Source: Novosphingobium malaysiense
GTDB lineage: Bacteria > Pseudomonadota > Alphaproteobacteria > Sphingomonadales > Sphingomonadaceae
Reading direction: 5' to 3'
NCBI RefSeq assembly: GCF_000802225.1
Contig: NZ_JTDI01000003.1
Coordinates: 186,001 to 250,000 of the forward strand
DNA length: 64,000 nucleotides
Positions 1 through 9,641 of the stretch are shown one piece after another (the first letter of the stretch is position 1; each line of letters begins with the position of its first letter). Under the pieces are notes generated by a model. The model worked only from the letters and a program-made list of their open reading frames with translations. It was not told where the DNA came from and made no database searches. A program made the position numbers and the translations under genes.

Positions 1-76
1 GTGTCCCGCTCGGAGGACTGGCCCTTTAGCGTCGACATTTTGTCGATGCAAGCGACTTTGGACAGGAAATTCGAAG

Positions 77-451
77 TCAGAGCTGGGCGTGGGCGCTCAG
101 GCCGAACACGCGCTGCACTTCCATCACGATATCGCGCAGGTGGAAGGGCTTGGACAGCACCTTTGCCTGCGGCGCTTCACGGCTTGCGCGCAAGGTCACC
201 GCGGCGAAGCCGGTGATGAACATGACCTTTGTCATGGGCGAGACCTCGGCACAGCGCTGGGCCAGTTCGATGCCGTCCATCTCGGGCATCACGATGTCGG
301 AGAGGAGCAGATCGAACTCCTCGGATTCGAGATAGGGCAGGGCTTCACTGCCGCGATCGACGGCGACCACATCGTACCCGGCGTTCTCGAGTGCCCGCGC
401 GAGATAGGTGCGCATGGCTTGGTCGTCTTCGGCTAGGAGGATGCGGATCAT
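77..451 (-). CDS. cpdR: CpdR-type single-domain response regulator
   Basis: A 124-residue lone receiver domain with the size and sequence style of CpdR, which in its unphosphorylated form helps deliver substrates to ClpXP and links cell-cycle phosphorelay state to proteolysis in alphaproteobacteria. The receiver residues are all visible: the acidic pocket D9/D10, phosphoacceptor D52 in LLLSDIVMP, T80 in FITGFAA and K101 in SKPFH. There is no output domain. It starts at an ATG and is transcribed divergently from the N-formylglutamate amidohydrolase gene, a pairing common in this class. The C terminus ends HAQL. The role in proteolysis is inferred from the family; the receiver call itself is secure. 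Confidence 0.9.
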   Translation of the reverse strand: MIRILLAEDDQAMRTYLARALENAGYDVVAVDRGSEALPYLESEEFDLLLSDIVMPEMDGIELAQRCAEVSPMTKVMFITGFAAVTLRASREAPQAKVLSKPFHLRDIVMEVQRVFGLSAHAQL

Positions 452-601
452 CGCTTCAAATCCAATTCGTTGCGTGTGGCTGCGACTGCGTTTCTGAGGA
501 TACCCATAACCCTTCCTGAGTTAATTTTCTCGTCCGGATTCAGCATTGACCGGTAACGGGACGCTTTGACTCGACAAGATGAAACGGCCAGCTTTGCAGT
601 C

Positions 602-1555
602 ATGGCCGAAACTTGGGATGAGAGCGATTCGCAAACCGAGCGTGGCGGGTGGATCCCCGGTGCGCAGGGGATTGCGGCGTTCACCCTTCATGCGAACGAG
701 CCATCGGCCATTCCCGTCCTGATCGCCGTGCCGCATGGCGGCAGAGCTTACCCGCTGGCACTTTTGCGCGACATGCGTCACGCCGAATCCGTCGCCTTGC
801 GGCTGGAAGACCGTTACGTGGATCGTCTCGCTCAGGGCATCGCCCGGGCAACCGGCGCCAATCTTCTGATTGCGAATGCGCCTCGGGCGATGATCGACCT
901 CAACCGGGCTCCCGACGATGTCGACTGGGAAATGTTTTCGCGCGCGGGACGACCCGAAGGTCCCTTGCCGCTACCTAGCCGCCGGGTGCGCAGCGGTCTC
1001 GGTCTCATCCCGCGACGCCTTCCCGGTGCTGGCGATCTTTGGCGGCGGCGACTGGAGCGGGCTGAACTCGACCAGCGCATCGCGGGCATTCACCAGCCCT
1101 ACCATGCAGCTCTGGCGAGCGCACTTTCGGCCCTGCGCGAAAGGTGGGGGGCGGCGCTGCTGATCGATCTGCACTCGATGCCGCCGCTTTCGGGAAGGCT
1201 TGGCGTGGCGCCGCCGGAAGTCGTGGTCGGAGACCGCTTTGGCGCAACCTGCCATGGAAGCTTGATCGCGACCGCCTTTGCACAACTTGCAGCGAGTGGA
1301 CGGGAGGCCGCGCACAATCGACCGTATGCCGGCGGCTATGTGCTGGAGCGACACGCTGATCCTCGTGGTGGCGTCCATGCACTGCAAATCGAGATCGACA
1401 GAAGTCGTTATCTCGATCCCGGCCTCTCGGAGCCCGGAGCGGGAATAACGGCCATGGTAGAGGATTTGAGCGTACTGGTCCGGCGATTGGCCGCGCTTGT
1501 GTCCGAAATCGGGCAGGAGGCGAACGGAAAGGGGTGGCCGCTCGCCGCGGAGTAA
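602..1555 (+). CDS. N-formylglutamate amidohydrolase family protein
   Basis: About 317 residues. The family hydrolyses N-formyl-L-glutamate to glutamate and formate (the last step of one histidine-degradation route) and related N-acyl amino acids. Family motifs are present in order: PVLIAVPHGGRAYP near the N terminus, IDLNRAPDDVDW, LIDLHSMPP in the middle (likely metal/catalytic His and Asp), NRPYAGGYVLERH and ALQIEIDRSRYL near the end. The frame is open 12 codons further upstream from a TTG at 566; I prefer ATG 602 because the extra residues lie outside the domain, but neither start has a clear ribosome site. No other hut genes are nearby, so the true substrate is open. Confidence 0.85.
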   Translation: MAETWDESDSQTERGGWIPGAQGIAAFTLHANEPSAIPVLIAVPHGGRAYPLALLRDMRHAESVALRLEDRYVDRLAQGIARATGANLLIANAPRAMIDLNRAPDDVDWEMFSRAGRPEGPLPLPSRRVRSGLGLIPRRLPGAGDLWRRRLERAELDQRIAGIHQPYHAALASALSALRERWGAALLIDLHSMPPLSGRLGVAPPEVVVGDRFGATCHGSLIATAFAQLAASGREAAHNRPYAGGYVLERHADPRGGVHALQIEIDRSRYLDPGLSEPGAGITAMVEDLSVLVRRLAALVSEIGQEANGKGWPLAAE

Positions 1556-1583
1556 GCCCGGGCCCGTGTTCGCAGGATCCATT

Positions 1584-1614
1584 AAAAAACCACCCCGCGC
1601 ATCGCGCGAGGTGG
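1584..1614 (-). terminator. strong Rho-independent terminator
   Basis: Minus strand CCACCTCGCGC-GAT-GCGCGGGGTGG: an 11-bp stem with one G-U pair and a 3-nt loop, followed by six T. It points away from SapC and would end the candidate small RNA. On the plus strand there is no T-tract, so it does not terminate the amidohydrolase gene. Confidence 0.8.
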
Positions 1615-1684
1615 CCAAGGTTCAGGGAGGAGGTGCACGATGTGCACCAACCTGACCGGGCCATGAGGGTAGCGCCGACCAGGC
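1584..1684 (-). ncRNA. candidate trans-acting small RNA with CCUCCUCCC motif
   Basis: A transcript of about 100 nt is predicted on the minus strand by three independent signals: a sigma70-like promoter (1719 to 1691), a strong intrinsic terminator (1614 to 1584), and two stems between them. Hairpin 1 is GGTGCAC-ATC-GTGCACC (1648 to 1632). The sequence CCTCCTCCC (1633 to 1625) follows directly and is complementary to Shine-Dalgarno sequences. The same nine-base motif is the hallmark of the alphaproteobacterial cuckoo/CcsR-type sRNAs, although there it usually sits in hairpin loops. No convincing protein frame explains the region. Start site and function are inferred. Confidence 0.5.
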
Positions 1685-1690
1685 AAAGCC

Positions 1691-1719
1691 AACATACGCA
1701 TGCCCGGGCCGACATTCAA
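1691..1719 (-). promoter_or_regulatory. candidate sigma70-type promoter of the small RNA
   Basis: On the minus strand TTGAAT (1719-1714) is followed after exactly 17 nt by TATGTT (1696-1691). This predicts a start near 1684, about 100 nt before a strong terminator. It lies more than 110 nt downstream of the SapC stop codon, so it does not serve that gene. Confidence 0.5.
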
Positions 1720-1831
1720 GCGATTCGTTGATGCAAAACGGAGGCGTTTTGTCCAGCCCTGCGACGTTATCGCCAAAAGATTGGGCGGAAGTGTGACAAA
1801 TTGGCCATAACCTCCGCCCTTGCCTTTGAAA

Positions 1832-2602
1832 TCAGGCGTTTGCCACAGGTTGGGGCATCTTGCCCTGGGCCATCTGGCGACCGAAGAGGTCGCGAACCAG
1901 TTCGAGCGAGAATAGGTGGGAATAGATAAGCGGCAGCATGCCGTTTTGGTTCCACTGGCGCAGAACATCGCCGCGCACTTCGCGCAGCTTGTTCTCGTCG
2001 ACCATCTGAAAGCCGCGATAGTTGAACGGCTGGCCGTTGCCGGTGTCGATGTTGAGCTCGCCGTCCATCAGCAGGTCGTGCTTCTTGAGGTCGGCCATGA
2101 AATTGGCGGTCTTGTTGCCCGCAACCTCGAAGTTCTCGCAGAACTTGAGCATGTTCTTGGTCGTCTCGGTCGGCTCGGCGCCGTCGAACAGGTCCTCGCC
2201 TTCATCGATTTCGCCGACAAGCCCGCTCGTGGGGTCGACGCACAGCGACAGTTCCTCCGCCTCCGGACGCAGCTTCGCGAGCATGAAAGGATAGCGGCGG
2301 GCGTAGGCCGGCACGTATACCGGCGTATTCAGCGTACCGTCGTCATCGACGAAGACATTGATGCCTTCGTTCATGCCCATCAGTGCGAGCGGGATGGGAT
2401 TGTCGCCTGCGGTGAAAATGATCGGGAAGTTGCGCTGCGCCTGCGGGAACTCTTCCACCGTTAGCGGAATCGAGTTCACGCCTACCAGCCAGGTGGCCTT
2501 GTCGGTGGAGCGGGTCTTCCAGTTCGCATGCTGCTGCGAATTGAGCGGAATGAGGTCCTTGTAGAACAGGGGCAGGGCAGGATTCTGCGGCGCGGTCGCC
2601 AT
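1832..2602 (-). CDS. SapC family protein
   Basis: A 256-residue protein matching the SapC family, named for a Campylobacter S-layer secretion locus. In Sphingomonadales and Caulobacterales SapC-like proteins are common, often near TonB receptors, and their biochemical role is unknown. Typical family features are visible: an N-terminal LPLFYKDLIPLN segment, RNFPIIFTAGDNPIPLALMG, PAYARRYPFML and a C-terminal segment rich in aromatic and Leu residues ending MPQPVANA. There is no signal peptide or membrane segment. The gene stands alone here, without receptor or halogenase neighbours. The ATG at 2602 follows a purine-rich GCGGAG. Confidence 0.85.
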   Translation of the reverse strand: MATAPQNPALPLFYKDLIPLNSQQHANWKTRSTDKATWLVGVNSIPLTVEEFPQAQRNFPIIFTAGDNPIPLALMGMNEGINVFVDDDGTLNTPVYVPAYARRYPFMLAKLRPEAEELSLCVDPTSGLVGEIDEGEDLFDGAEPTETTKNMLKFCENFEVAGNKTANFMADLKKHDLLMDGELNIDTGNGQPFNYRGFQMVDENKLREVRGDVLRQWNQNGMLPLIYSHLFSLELVRDLFGRQMAQGKMPQPVANA

Positions 2603-2715
2603 TTTATAATCTCCGCGGATAGGGCTCTTTAAAATCGTGGCGCCGCTTTAGAGGCTGGTTCGGGACCGCGCAAGCGCAGTACCTGCCCGCTTCGGGGATT
2701 TCGGCACCCAGTGCA

Positions 2716-4137
2716 TCATACCAGTTTGCCGGGGTTCAGAAGTCCCTGCGGGTCGAGTGCGTTCTTCACCGCGCGCAGCATGGATAGGGCGACGGGATCG
2801 CCGAGTCGTACCAACTCGTCGCGCTTGAGCTGGCCGATCCCATGCTCGGCGCTGATCGATCCGCCCCACTCGGTCACCAGGTCATGTACGCGCCTGCTGA
2901 TCGCCTTGCCTTCGGTCTTCTGCCAGGCCAGCCCGTCGGTAACGTGTGGGGCAATGATGTGGTAGTGGACGTTCCCGTCGCCGAGATGCCCGAATGCGAC
3001 GGCCTCGGTTCCCGGCCATTCCGCCTCGATCATCGGCGCGGTGGTTTGGACGAAATCGGGCATCTTCTCTACCGGAACGGAGATGTCGTGCTGGACGGCG
3101 GGGCCGCGTTCGCGTTCGGCCGGGGCGACCGACTCGCGAAGCAGCCAGAACGCCTCGGCCTGCGCTTCGCTGGTCGACATGGCCGCATCTTCGACCAGAT
3201 CCTTGTCGAAGGCTGCGGCCATCATCCCTTCACACCGCTCGCGCAAGGTCGCTGCGGATGAGCGGTCCGCGACCACCTCGATGAGTGCGTGCCAGGGGTG
3301 GCTTTCCACCAGGGGAGGCCGTGCGGACGGGAGGTGCTTGAGCACGGCTTCGAGGCACGCCTGCGGCATGACCTCGAAGCCCTCGAGCGCGTCGCCCGCC
3401 ATATCCTCGCAATGAAGCAGCAAGCTGCGCGCAGCGCCGAGCGAAGAGACGCCTGCCCAGATGACCACGCGATCGGCGATTGCCGGCATCAGCTTGAGCG
3501 TTGCTGCCGTCACGATGCCCATGGTGCCTTCCGAGCCGATCAGCAGTTGCTTGAGATCGAAGCCGCGGTTGTCCTTCTTGAGCGGGGTGAGCATCGAGAA
3601 GACCTGTCCGTCGGCAAGCACGGCCTCCAGCCCGAGCACGAGCGCGCGCATGGAGCCATGGCGTAGCACCTGGCAGCCTCCCGCATTGGTCGAAATCAGG
3701 CCGCCAACGGTCGCTGACCCTTTTCCTCCAAGGGTGAGGGGAAAGCGCAGGTCTTTTTCTTCGACGGCCTCGTGCAACGTCTGCAGTACCACGCCCGCTT
3801 CACAGGTGACCCGCCGGGCATCGGCATCGATGTCACGTATCGTATTCATGCGGCGCAGCGAAAGCAGAATGGCGTCGCCTGTTTCATCCGGCGTTGCACC
3901 GCCGGACATGCCGCTGTTGCCGCCCTGCGGGACGATCGGAACGCCGTGGGCTGCACACAGGCGAACCAACTCGGCGAGCTCTGCGGTGCTGGCCGGCGAC
4001 GCCATGGCGCAGGCCTGGCCGGAATATCGGCCACGCCAGTCTGTGAGCCAGGGGGACATGAGCTCGGCGTCGCGCGTCAGGCCGCGCGGGCCCAGGCGGG
4101 CCGCGGCATCTTCAAGGAATTGCGTTGAGGTCGTCAT
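2716..4137 (-). CDS. FAD-linked oxidase, D-2-hydroxyglutarate/D-lactate dehydrogenase type
   Basis: A 473-residue flavoprotein of the GlcD/D2HGDH class that oxidises D-2-hydroxyacids and passes electrons to the quinone pool or an electron-transfer flavoprotein. The N-terminal FAD domain shows PIVPQGGNSGMSGG, GGLISTNAGG and LLIGSEGTMGIVTAATLKL. The C-terminal substrate domain shows AFGHLGDGNVHYHI and SISAEHGIGQLKRDEL, which carry the conserved metal-binding and catalytic His residues. I chose ATG 4137 (MTTST) because it gives the normal family length; the frame stays open further upstream without domain content. D-2-hydroxyglutarate is the most likely substrate, but D-lactate or glycolate cannot be excluded from sequence alone. 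Confidence 0.88.
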   Translation of the reverse strand: MTTSTQFLEDAAARLGPRGLTRDAELMSPWLTDWRGRYSGQACAMASPASTAELAELVRLCAAHGVPIVPQGGNSGMSGGATPDETGDAILLSLRRMNTIRDIDADARRVTCEAGVVLQTLHEAVEEKDLRFPLTLGGKGSATVGGLISTNAGGCQVLRHGSMRALVLGLEAVLADGQVFSMLTPLKKDNRGFDLKQLLIGSEGTMGIVTAATLKLMPAIADRVVIWAGVSSLGAARSLLLHCEDMAGDALEGFEVMPQACLEAVLKHLPSARPPLVESHPWHALIEVVADRSSAATLRERCEGMMAAAFDKDLVEDAAMSTSEAQAEAFWLLRESVAPAERERGPAVQHDISVPVEKMPDFVQTTAPMIEAEWPGTEAVAFGHLGDGNVHYHIIAPHVTDGLAWQKTEGKAISRRVHDLVTEWGGSISAEHGIGQLKRDELVRLGDPVALSMLRAVKNALDPQGLLNPGKLV

Positions 4138-4262
4138 GCTCTTCCTATGGCACAGACCGTAACGTGTTTCATCCCACCAACCTGTCGAGTTAAGCGGTGG
4201 TTCAAGGTCTTGTCGTAAGTCTTGGGGATCGGCATGGCCGTATTCCGGGGACTTGCTCAAGA

Positions 4263-4865
4263 ATGAATCTCGCTGCCGCTCTTCTCTATCCGATTGCCTT
4301 GCTGCTGCCTGCGGCCGGTGCCGTCGATAGCGAATCGAAAGCCGACGATCAGACCAGCCAGTCCCGGGCCGATGTATCTTCGCCCCATTTCGCCTGGCCC
4401 GACGTTCCGCCACGTGTGCTGACGCCGGAATGGCCCTTTGCCGTCCGTATGTTGCAAAGCGTGGAGCCGCAGCCCGGTTGGCAGGTGCATATCGAACAGC
4501 GCGTGCAGATCCGCATTTCGCCCCGGGCACCGGCGCCGATGCCCCCGGACATGTTCGTGGGCATTCCGGAAGACGATTTCAGCGTGCATTTCAGCGAGCG
4601 GAAAATCGGTAAATGCCTGCCTGTCGCAGGCATAGCGGGCGTCCGGCCGGACCGGGGAAATCGCCTGCTCCTCTATATGCGGGACCGCAGGTTGATCGCC
4701 GCAGAGTTGGAGCGGTCCTGTCGGGCGCGCGACTTCTATTCGGGTTTCTACCTCGCGAAGACCTCTGACGGGAAACTGTGCGTCGATCGCGACACGCTGC
4801 TTTCGCGCAATGGAATGAATTGCAAGCTGACCCGCGTCCGGCAACTCGTCCAGACCGAACGCTGA
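4263..4865 (+). CDS. secreted hypothetical protein with four cysteines
   Basis: A 200-residue protein I do not recognise. Starting at ATG 4263 it has a clean signal peptide (MNLAAALLYPIALLLPAAGA), so it is probably periplasmic. The mature part is Pro-rich at first (FAWPDVPPRVLTPEWPF) and then basic, with four cysteines in the second half (GKCLP, ERSCRA, GKLCVD, MNCKLT) that could form two disulfides. It lies between the flavoprotein gene (divergent) and the DEAD-box helicase gene. An upstream in-frame GTG at 4197 would bury the signal peptide and is rejected. Confidence 0.65.
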   Translation: MNLAAALLYPIALLLPAAGAVDSESKADDQTSQSRADVSSPHFAWPDVPPRVLTPEWPFAVRMLQSVEPQPGWQVHIEQRVQIRISPRAPAPMPPDMFVGIPEDDFSVHFSERKIGKCLPVAGIAGVRPDRGNRLLLYMRDRRLIAAELERSCRARDFYSGFYLAKTSDGKLCVDRDTLLSRNGMNCKLTRVRQLVQTER

Positions 4866-5018
4866 TCGTTCCGAACGCCAGGGCGGGAATTCCTTGACTT
4901 TGATGCCCTCTTGCGCATAGGGCGCGCGCAATCGCGCCAACGGTTTCGCAATGGGATATGCATTCCAGCCCGACACCGGAAACGTGCGAACAATCTTATT
5001 TCCGGAAATCTACTGCCT

Positions 5019-6365
<1,347 letters not shown>

Positions 6366-6387
6366 ACGAAACGCCGCGACACATCTC

Positions 6388-6411
6388 GGTTCCAGCGTTT
6401 AGGATGGAACC
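6388..6411 (+). repeat. inverted repeat over the ribosome-binding region of the isomerase gene
   Basis: GGTTCCA (6388-6394) and TGGAACC (6405-6411) form a perfect 7-bp inverted repeat with a 10-nt spacer that ends on the base before the ATG at 6412. The only Shine-Dalgarno-like bases (AGGA) lie in the spacer at its 3' edge. No T-tract follows, so it is not a terminator. Confidence 0.45.
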
Positions 6412-7224
6412 ATGACCTTGGCCTCCGTTCATCCTCGCGTTTCGGTCAGCGTAGTGTCAGCGATGCGCTGGCCCGTTGCCCGGACACTGGATTTCCTCTC
6501 TGGCATGGGCGTTGGCGCTGTCTCGCTGACTGCCGCGCGTCTTGGCGATCCACCGGATGAGGTGATCGACCTGGTGCGGGGCAGTGGCATGACGGTGGCG
6601 TCGGTTGGAGCCGGCGGTGCTTCATTGATCGACGATGCCCAGGCAACGCTGGGTCATCTGCGCCCGCTGATCGACGCCGCGGTCGCCCTGAAATGTCCTT
6701 CGGCTTTTACTGTGTCGGGGCCGGCTCCCGAGCACATGCCCACCGATGAAGCCTTCGACCGGCTGGTCGCGATGCTGGGGCTGGCCAACGGCTATGCAAT
6801 TCAAAACGGCGTGCGACTGGGCGTGGAGCACAACTCCGTCGCCAATCGCGAACTGGGCTTCGTGAGTTCGCTGGCTGCGGCGTGCGAACTGGGCGAGCGC
6901 GCGGATCTTGGCGCGGTAGTGGAGCTGCAGAACTGCTGGCACGAACGCGATCTGCCGCGGCTGTTTCGCGCGCATCACGAACGGTTCCTCATCGTCAACG
7001 TCAGCGATTTCCGGGTGGGTGAAGATCTGAAGTTCAATCGCCGCGTGCCCGGTGACGGCTCCATCCCGCTTGAATGGCTGATCGGCGAACTGCTGGAAGC
7101 CGGCTATGCCGGGTACTTCGACATCGAGTTCCTCGGACCGGCCATCGAGGCGGAAGGATACGGGACGGCAATCGCGCGCAGCGTGGAATGGCTGTCCGAG
7201 CGTCTGACGCGCTGGGGAGCCTAG
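6412..7224 (+). CDS. sugar phosphate isomerase/epimerase (TIM barrel)
   Basis: A 270-residue protein of the xylose isomerase-like TIM-barrel family (AP endonuclease 2 superfamily). Sequence features include a strand-rich start (HPRVSVSVVSAM), LGVEHNSVANRELGF with the conserved Glu-x-Asn metal region, AVVELQNCWHERDL, FLIVNVSDF, a PGDGSIPLEWLIGELLEAGY segment and DIEFLGP near the end, which are the usual metal-ligand strands. The substrate is not predictable; no sugar catabolic genes are adjacent. Its stop overlaps the stop of the convergent helicase gene in a CTAG tetramer. Confidence 0.8.
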   Translation: MTLASVHPRVSVSVVSAMRWPVARTLDFLSGMGVGAVSLTAARLGDPPDEVIDLVRGSGMTVASVGAGGASLIDDAQATLGHLRPLIDAAVALKCPSAFTVSGPAPEHMPTDEAFDRLVAMLGLANGYAIQNGVRLGVEHNSVANRELGFVSSLAAACELGERADLGAVVELQNCWHERDLPRLFRAHHERFLIVNVSDFRVGEDLKFNRRVPGDGSIPLEWLIGELLEAGYAGYFDIEFLGPAIEAEGYGTAIARSVEWLSERLTRWGA

Positions 7225-9521
7225 TCCGCAGCCTTTACGAAACTGTCGAGCACGCGCTTGCGGCCGGATTTCTCGAATTCGATCTCCAGCTTGTTCCCTT
7301 CCTGCTCGGCAATCGTGCCGTAACCGAACTTCTCGTGGAACACGCGCGCGCCGATCGTAAGATCGGTGCGCGGCTTGGCGGCAAAGCTGGCGGCGCTGCG
7401 CGTGCTTTCGGCAATTCGGCGCGGCTTGGGATCGAATTGCTGCCGCGCCGCACGTTGCCATCCAGGGCCACGCGTGACGGTGCGGGCGGGCTGAGCGCGG
7501 GCTACATCGGCGAAAGGATCTGCATGTTCCGACCATTGCGCGCGCCACAGCGAAGCGCCCCCGGACAGAGTGGTCTCGCTGTCGACGTGATCGTCCGGGA
7601 GTTCCGCAATGAAACGAGAAGGGATCGAACTGGTCCACTGGCCGTAGATGCGACGGTTGGCGGCATGCAGGATCGTGCATTTCCGGCGCGCGCGGGTGAT
7701 TGCCACGTAGGCGAGCCGGCGTTCCTCCTCAAGGCTCGCGAGCCCGCCTTCGTCGAGCGAGCGCTGAGAGGGGAACACGCCTTCTTCCCAGCCGGGCAGG
7801 AAGACGTGGTCGAATTCCAACCCCTTGGCCGCGTGCATGGTCATGATCGTGACCTTCTCCTCTTCCGAGGCGGCCTCGTTATCCATCACCAGGCTGACGT
7901 GTTCGAGGAAATCGCCGAGGCTTTCGTATTCCTCCATGGCGCGGGCAAGTTCGGCGAGGTTCTCCAAGCGCCCCGCGGCTTCGGCGGTCTTTTCTGCCTG
8001 CAGGGCATCGGTGTAGCCGCTTTCGTCGAGCACCGTGCGCATGAGGTCGGCCGGGTTCTCGGTTTTCTCGAGTTCGCGCCAGCGGGCGAAGTCGCGCATC
8101 AGGGAGAGGAAGGTGTTGCGGGCACGGGCGGGGAGTTCGTCGGTATCCACGATCTCGATCGCCGCCGCCGCCAGCGGGATCGACCGGCGCCGGGCCAGCA
8201 AGTGCAGCTTTTCCAGCGCTTTGGCGCCAAGGCCGCGCTTTGGTGAATTGTAGATGCGTTCGAAGGCGAGATCGTCGGCCGGCTGGGCGATCACACGCAG
8301 ATAGGCCAGCGCGTCGCGGATCTCGGCGCGTTCGTAGAACCGAAATCCGCCTATAATCCTGTACTTGAGTCCGATACTTATGAACCGGTCTTCAAATTCG
8401 CGGGTCTGGTACTGGGCGCGCACGAGGATGGCGATCTGATCGAGCGGGGCGCCTTCGCGTTCGAGCCGTTCGATATCGTCGCCGACCCGGCGGGCTTCCT
8501 CGGGCGCGTCCCATACGCCAATGACCCGCAGCTTGTCGCCGGGATGCTTCTCGGTCCAGAGCGTCTTGCCGAGGCGCTGGCTATTCTCGTTGATGAGGCC
8601 GGAAGCGGCGGCGAGGATCTGCGGGGTGGAGCGATAGTTCTGCTCCAGTCGGATCACCTTGGCTCCAGGAAAATCCTTTTCGAACCGCAGAATATTGGCA
8701 ACTTCTGCGCCGCGCCATGAATAGATCGACTGGTCGTCGTCACCCACCACGCAGATGTTCTGGCGGCCTTGCGCCAGCAGGCGCAGCCACAGGTACTGGA
8801 CCTGATTGGTGTCCTGATACTCGTCCACCATCACGTATTTGAAACGCTGCTGGTACTGCTCTAGCACCTCGCGGTTGGTGCGCAGGATGTTCAGCATATG
8901 CAGCAGCAGGTCGCCGAAGTCGCAGGCGTTCAGCGCTTTCAACCGGTCCTGATAGAGCCGGTAGAAATGCTGGCCCTTGCCATTGGCATAAGCCTCGTTT
9001 TCGCCGGCATCGAGATCCTGCGGGTTGAGGCCGCGGTTCTTCCAGCGGTCGATGCAGCCGGCCAGTTGGCGGGGCGGCCAGCGCTTTTCATCCACGCCTT
9101 CCGACTGGATGAGCTGCTTGAGCAGACGGAGCTGATCGTCGGTGTCGATGATCGTGTAATTGGATTGCAGCCCGACCAGTTCGGCATGACGGCGCAGCAT
9201 CTTGGCGGCAATCGAGTGGAAGGTGCCGAGCCACGGCATGCCTTCGACTGCCGGCCCGATCAGGTGCCCGACCCGTTCGCGCATTTCACGCGCCGCCTTG
9301 TTGGTGAAGGTGACGCAGAGGATTTCACTGGGCCATGCAAGCCGGGCCCGGACGAGGTGCGCCAGGCGCCGCGTGAGGGCGGAAGTCTTTCCGGTACCAG
9401 CCCCGGCCAGCATCAGGACGGGGCCCTCGGTCGTGAGTACGGCGTCGCGCTGCGGCGCGTTCAGTCCGTCCAGCAAAGGGTCATGGGCGTCGGATGGCAG
9501 GGAGTCTTGCTGGTCGTTCAC
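7221..9521 (-). CDS. uvrD: UvrD/PcrA-family ATP-dependent 3'-5' DNA helicase
   Basis: About 766 residues of superfamily 1 helicase. Motifs in order: AGAGTGKTSALTRR (Walker A), VMVDEYQDTNQVQ (motif II), VVGDDDQSIYSWRGA (III), EQNYRSTPQIL (IV), VTIMTMHAAKGLEFDHVF (V) and RRLAYVAITRAR (VI). The C terminus has a Tudor-like PcrA/UvrD tail (GARVFHEKFGYGTI). It unwinds DNA in nucleotide excision and mismatch repair and removes RecA filaments. I place the start at GTG 9521 (V-N-D-Q-Q); an in-frame GTG at 9557 adds 12 residues unlike the family. A LexA-type GAAC-N7-GAAC lies 5 nt upstream, so SOS control is likely. Confidence 0.93.
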   Translation of the reverse strand: MNDQQDSLPSDAHDPLLDGLNAPQRDAVLTTEGPVLMLAGAGTGKTSALTRRLAHLVRARLAWPSEILCVTFTNKAAREMRERVGHLIGPAVEGMPWLGTFHSIAAKMLRRHAELVGLQSNYTIIDTDDQLRLLKQLIQSEGVDEKRWPPRQLAGCIDRWKNRGLNPQDLDAGENEAYANGKGQHFYRLYQDRLKALNACDFGDLLLHMLNILRTNREVLEQYQQRFKYVMVDEYQDTNQVQYLWLRLLAQGRQNICVVGDDDQSIYSWRGAEVANILRFEKDFPGAKVIRLEQNYRSTPQILAAASGLINENSQRLGKTLWTEKHPGDKLRVIGVWDAPEEARRVGDDIERLEREGAPLDQIAILVRAQYQTREFEDRFISIGLKYRIIGGFRFYERAEIRDALAYLRVIAQPADDLAFERIYNSPKRGLGAKALEKLHLLARRRSIPLAAAAIEIVDTDELPARARNTFLSLMRDFARWRELEKTENPADLMRTVLDESGYTDALQAEKTAEAAGRLENLAELARAMEEYESLGDFLEHVSLVMDNEAASEEEKVTIMTMHAAKGLEFDHVFLPGWEEGVFPSQRSLDEGGLASLEEERRLAYVAITRARRKCTILHAANRRIYGQWTSSIPSRFIAELPDDHVDSETTLSGGASLWRAQWSEHADPFADVARAQPARTVTRGPGWQRAARQQFDPKPRRIAESTRSAASFAAKPRTDLTIGARVFHEKFGYGTIAEQEGNKLEIEFEKSGRKRVLDSFVKAAD

Positions 9522-9525
9522 CCGC

Positions 9526-9540
9526 GAACAACTAGGGAAC
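9526..9540 (-). promoter_or_regulatory. LexA-type SOS operator (GTTC-N7-GTTC) at the uvrD start
   Basis: The plus strand reads GAAC (9526-9529), 7 nt, GAAC (9537-9540); on the gene strand this is GTTC-N7-GTTC, the direct-repeat LexA box of alphaproteobacteria. It overlaps a weak promoter-like TTGCGC-N17-TAGTTG whose start point would fall next to the GTG, so the message may be nearly leaderless. The exact motif match is read directly; the regulation is inferred. Confidence 0.7.
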
Positions 9541-9641
9541 GGACAGACGCTGCGCAAGGTCGCTTCGTCGCAAGCATGGAAACATTGGCCGGGCCGGTTC
9601 GTCGGTCAAGCGACATCACAACCAGCGACGGAGAGTGATCT

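Noticed and set aside
1..76. Plus-strand frame running in at the left edge (1-216).
   Set aside because: It runs antisense into cpdR, is Arg-rich and has no motif. Nothing supportable was found in the first 76 bases.
1640..1666. An 8-codon plus-strand mini-frame (MCTNLTGP) behind GGGAGGAGG.
   Set aside because: The SD-like bases are the complement of the minus-strand CCTCCTCCC motif, and no plus-strand gene follows within range, so a leader peptide is unlikely.
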